DNA from: Bifidobacterium pullorum subsp. saeculare
GTDB lineage: Bacteria; Actinomycetota; Actinomycetes; Actinomycetales; Bifidobacteriaceae
Assembly (NCBI RefSeq): GCF_016899725.1
Contig: NZ_JACLYU010000008.1
Span: forward strand, 1 to 64,000
Direction: 5' to 3'
DNA length: 64,000 bases
This document shows positions 62,811 to 64,000 of this stretch, one piece after another. Below the pieces are notes generated by a model. The model saw only the letters and a list, made by a program, of their open reading frames with translations, searched no databases and had not been told where the DNA came from. The position numbers and the translations under genes were made by a program. Numbering within the stretch: position 1 is the first letter of the stretch; each line of letters opens with the position of its first letter.

Positions 62811-63899
62811 ATGGATGCAATGACATGGGTGCGCGGTGCCCGCCCGCAGACGCTGCCGCTGGGTCTGGCGCCGGTGCTGGTGGGCGCCGCGCTGAGCTGG
62901 AGCTGGGTGATGCGTGCGCCGATGGGTGGTTCCCAGTTCCACGCCCCATGCCCGACGTTCGGCGGTCGCCCGCCATATTCCCCCGACGGCGAGCAGGGCA
63001 TCTGCGTGACGTCCTGGCAGTGGTTCCTCGCGGTGACGGTGCTGTGCGCCGTGGTGGCCGTGGGGCTGCAGGTCGCCGCCAACTACATCAACGACTACGC
63101 CGACGGCATCCGTGGGGCGGACAACGGACGCGGCGGCTCGGAGAAGGGCGGCGACGCCCCCACACGACTCGTTGCCTCCGGCGTCGACCCGCGCTCCGTG
63201 CTGCTGGCGGCCGGAATCGCGGCGGCTGTCGCCTGCGCGGCCGGACTGGGCGTCGTGGCCCTGACCGGCAACTGGTGGTTCGTCGTCCTAGGGGCGATCT
63301 GCCTGGCGGCCGCCTGGGCGTATACCGGCGGACGCCACCCCTATGGCTATGCCGGACTGGGCGAGGCGGCCGCGTTCGTGTTCTTCGGCCTGGTGCCGAC
63401 GCTCGGCACCCAAGTGGCGCTGATGGATGGAATCCAGTTCACGGGTCTCGTCGGAGCGACGATGTGCGGCTGCTTCGCCGCCGCGGTGATGATGGTGAAC
63501 AACCTGCGTGACGTCGACGCCGACCTCGCCCACGGCAAGCGCACGCTCATGACCCGTCTCGGCTCCTGGCACGGCACGACGCTGTACCGCGGGGCGATGA
63601 TGGTGGGCGTGATGGCGATGTTGCTGCGGACCGTCCCCTCCCTGGTGGCGCTGCCGCGGGATGCGAACCGCTGCCACGCGATGGTCGTTGCCGACGCACG
63701 ATACGCCTGCCTGGTCCGGGGGCTGATGCCGATGGCGGTGCTGGAGCTGGCGGCCGCGGTGTTCACGGTGCTGGCCGTCCTGACGGGAGTGCGCGCGGCA
63801 CGTGCACTGACCCGCCGCCGCTTCGCCGCCGCCCTGCCGCTGACCTCGAAGACGGCTCTCCTCGCCGCGCTCGCCGTTGCCGGCACCGCACTGTTCTAG
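62811..63899 (+). CDS. UbiA-family prenyltransferase (MenA-like), copy 2
   Basis: This is a 362-residue paralogue of the preceding gene. It begins MDAMTWVRGARPQTLPLGLA and has the Asp-rich motifs ANYINDYADGIRGADNGRGG and MVNNLRDVDADLAHGKRT, plus [20 protein letters not shown]. The sequence is clearly diverged from copy 1, so the duplication is not recent. It is closer to MenA in the start and second motif. TAACGT lies 7 nt before the ATG, indicating a leaderless start and its own promoter. Confidence 0.87.
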   Translation: MDAMTWVRGARPQTLPLGLAPVLVGAALSWSWVMRAPMGGSQFHAPCPTFGGRPPYSPDGEQGICVTSWQWFLAVTVLCAVVAVGLQVAANYINDYADGIRGADNGRGGSEKGGDAPTRLVASGVDPRSVLLAAGIAAAVACAAGLGVVALTGNWWFVVLGAICLAAAWAYTGGRHPYGYAGLGEAAAFVFFGLVPTLGTQVALMDGIQFTGLVGATMCGCFAAAVMMVNNLRDVDADLAHGKRTLMTRLGSWHGTTLYRGAMMVGVMAMLLRTVPSLVALPRDANRCHAMVVADARYACLVRGLMPMAVLELAAAVFTVLAVLTGVRAARALTRRRFAAALPLTSKTALLAALAVAGTALF

Positions 63900-63945
63900 T
63901 GAGATGGCGACTCCGGGCGTCGCCCGAGTCGCGTAGACTGGGGGT

Positions 63946-64000
63946 ATGTCTTACAAACTAGTACTGCTCCGCCATGGGCAGAGCGCATGGAACAAGACCA
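63946..64000 (+). CDS. gpmA: 2,3-bisphosphoglycerate-dependent phosphoglycerate mutase, 5' end
   Basis: Only the first 18 codons lie in the window: MSYKLVLLRHGQSAWNKT. LLRHGQSAWN is the phosphohistidine motif of GpmA-type mutases, which interconvert 2- and 3-phosphoglycerate in glycolysis. TAGACT (63934-63939) lies 6 nt before the ATG, so it too is probably leaderless. Other histidine-phosphatase family members begin similarly, so the symbol is likely rather than certain. Confidence 0.8.
   Translation, partial: MSYKLVLLRHGQSAWNKT

Overview
This window is a GC-rich actinobacterial chromosome segment, very probably from Bifidobacterium. The evidence is the gene order (S10-spc-alpha ribosomal block with truA, then nusA-infB-rbfA-truB-ribF, then radA, rpiA, pgm, serS and lysS), the zinc-type S14, the actinobacterium-specific mini ribosomal protein bS22, a short adenylate kinase, and promoters of the TANNNT type placed a few bases before start codons. 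The genus is an inference from synteny and protein character; no search was run.

Layout. 1-860: the 3' end of a decayed IS3-family transposase and a field of short repeats. 861-17130: one almost continuous plus-strand ribosomal block from rpsJ to rplQ, with secY, adk, infA, rpoA and then truA. A 17-bp hairpin marks the S10/spc junction, and a terminator-like hairpin separates rplO from secY. 17223-20369: a circularly permuted ATP-grasp/alpha-E fusion protein and a transglutaminase-like protein. 20537-22090: a DUF2975 membrane protein/HTH regulator pair with its own AT-rich promoter, then a flavodoxin-like protein. 22179-23225: tRNA-Ser and a lipoprotein-like gene. 23301-30394: nusA, infB, rbfA, truB and ribF, with no rimP or ylxR in their usual places. 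30401-36576 (minus): an amino-acid ABC transporter downstream of a coupled trio (SAH hydrolase-like, amidohydrolase, DUF985 cupin). 36767-44623: radA, a small anchored protein, bS22, rpiA, an RNase H with a long tail and a leaderless upstream ORF, an AbiEi/PD-(D/E)XK-like protein, a 53-bp tandem repeat, and pgm. 44727-47440: divergent lipid kinase and serS genes, and a second tRNA-Ser. 47546-55291: a HAD hydrolase, a two-component system whose kinase carries a PspC domain, a divergent PspC membrane protein, a second membrane protein and a membrane-bound alpha/beta hydrolase. 55313-59621 (minus): DUF4125, a TPR-nucleotidyltransferase, an MFS transporter and tRNA-Pro. 59759-64000: lysS, two tandem UbiA-family prenyltransferases, and the start of a phosphoglycerate mutase.

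A recurring feature is probable leaderless transcription. At least twelve starts sit 6-8 nt downstream of a TANNNT hexamer (lipoprotein-like gene, radA, the rnhA upstream ORF, the AbiEi-like gene, pgm, the lipid kinase, serS, the HAD gene, lysS, both UbiA genes, gpmA). This pattern fixes several starts and exposes a 19-codon leaderless ORF that overlaps the start of the RNase H gene.

The most interesting loci for follow-up are the ATP-grasp/alpha-E/transglutaminase pair, the TPR-nucleotidyltransferase/DUF4125 pair, the SAH-hydrolase-like operon, the tandem UbiA genes in a probably non-respiring genus, the PspC signalling cluster, and the repeat-flanked AbiEi/PD-(D/E)XK-like gene. Starts were chosen by eye from ribosome-binding sites, overlaps and the leaderless rule. 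Function calls rest on motif recognition only.
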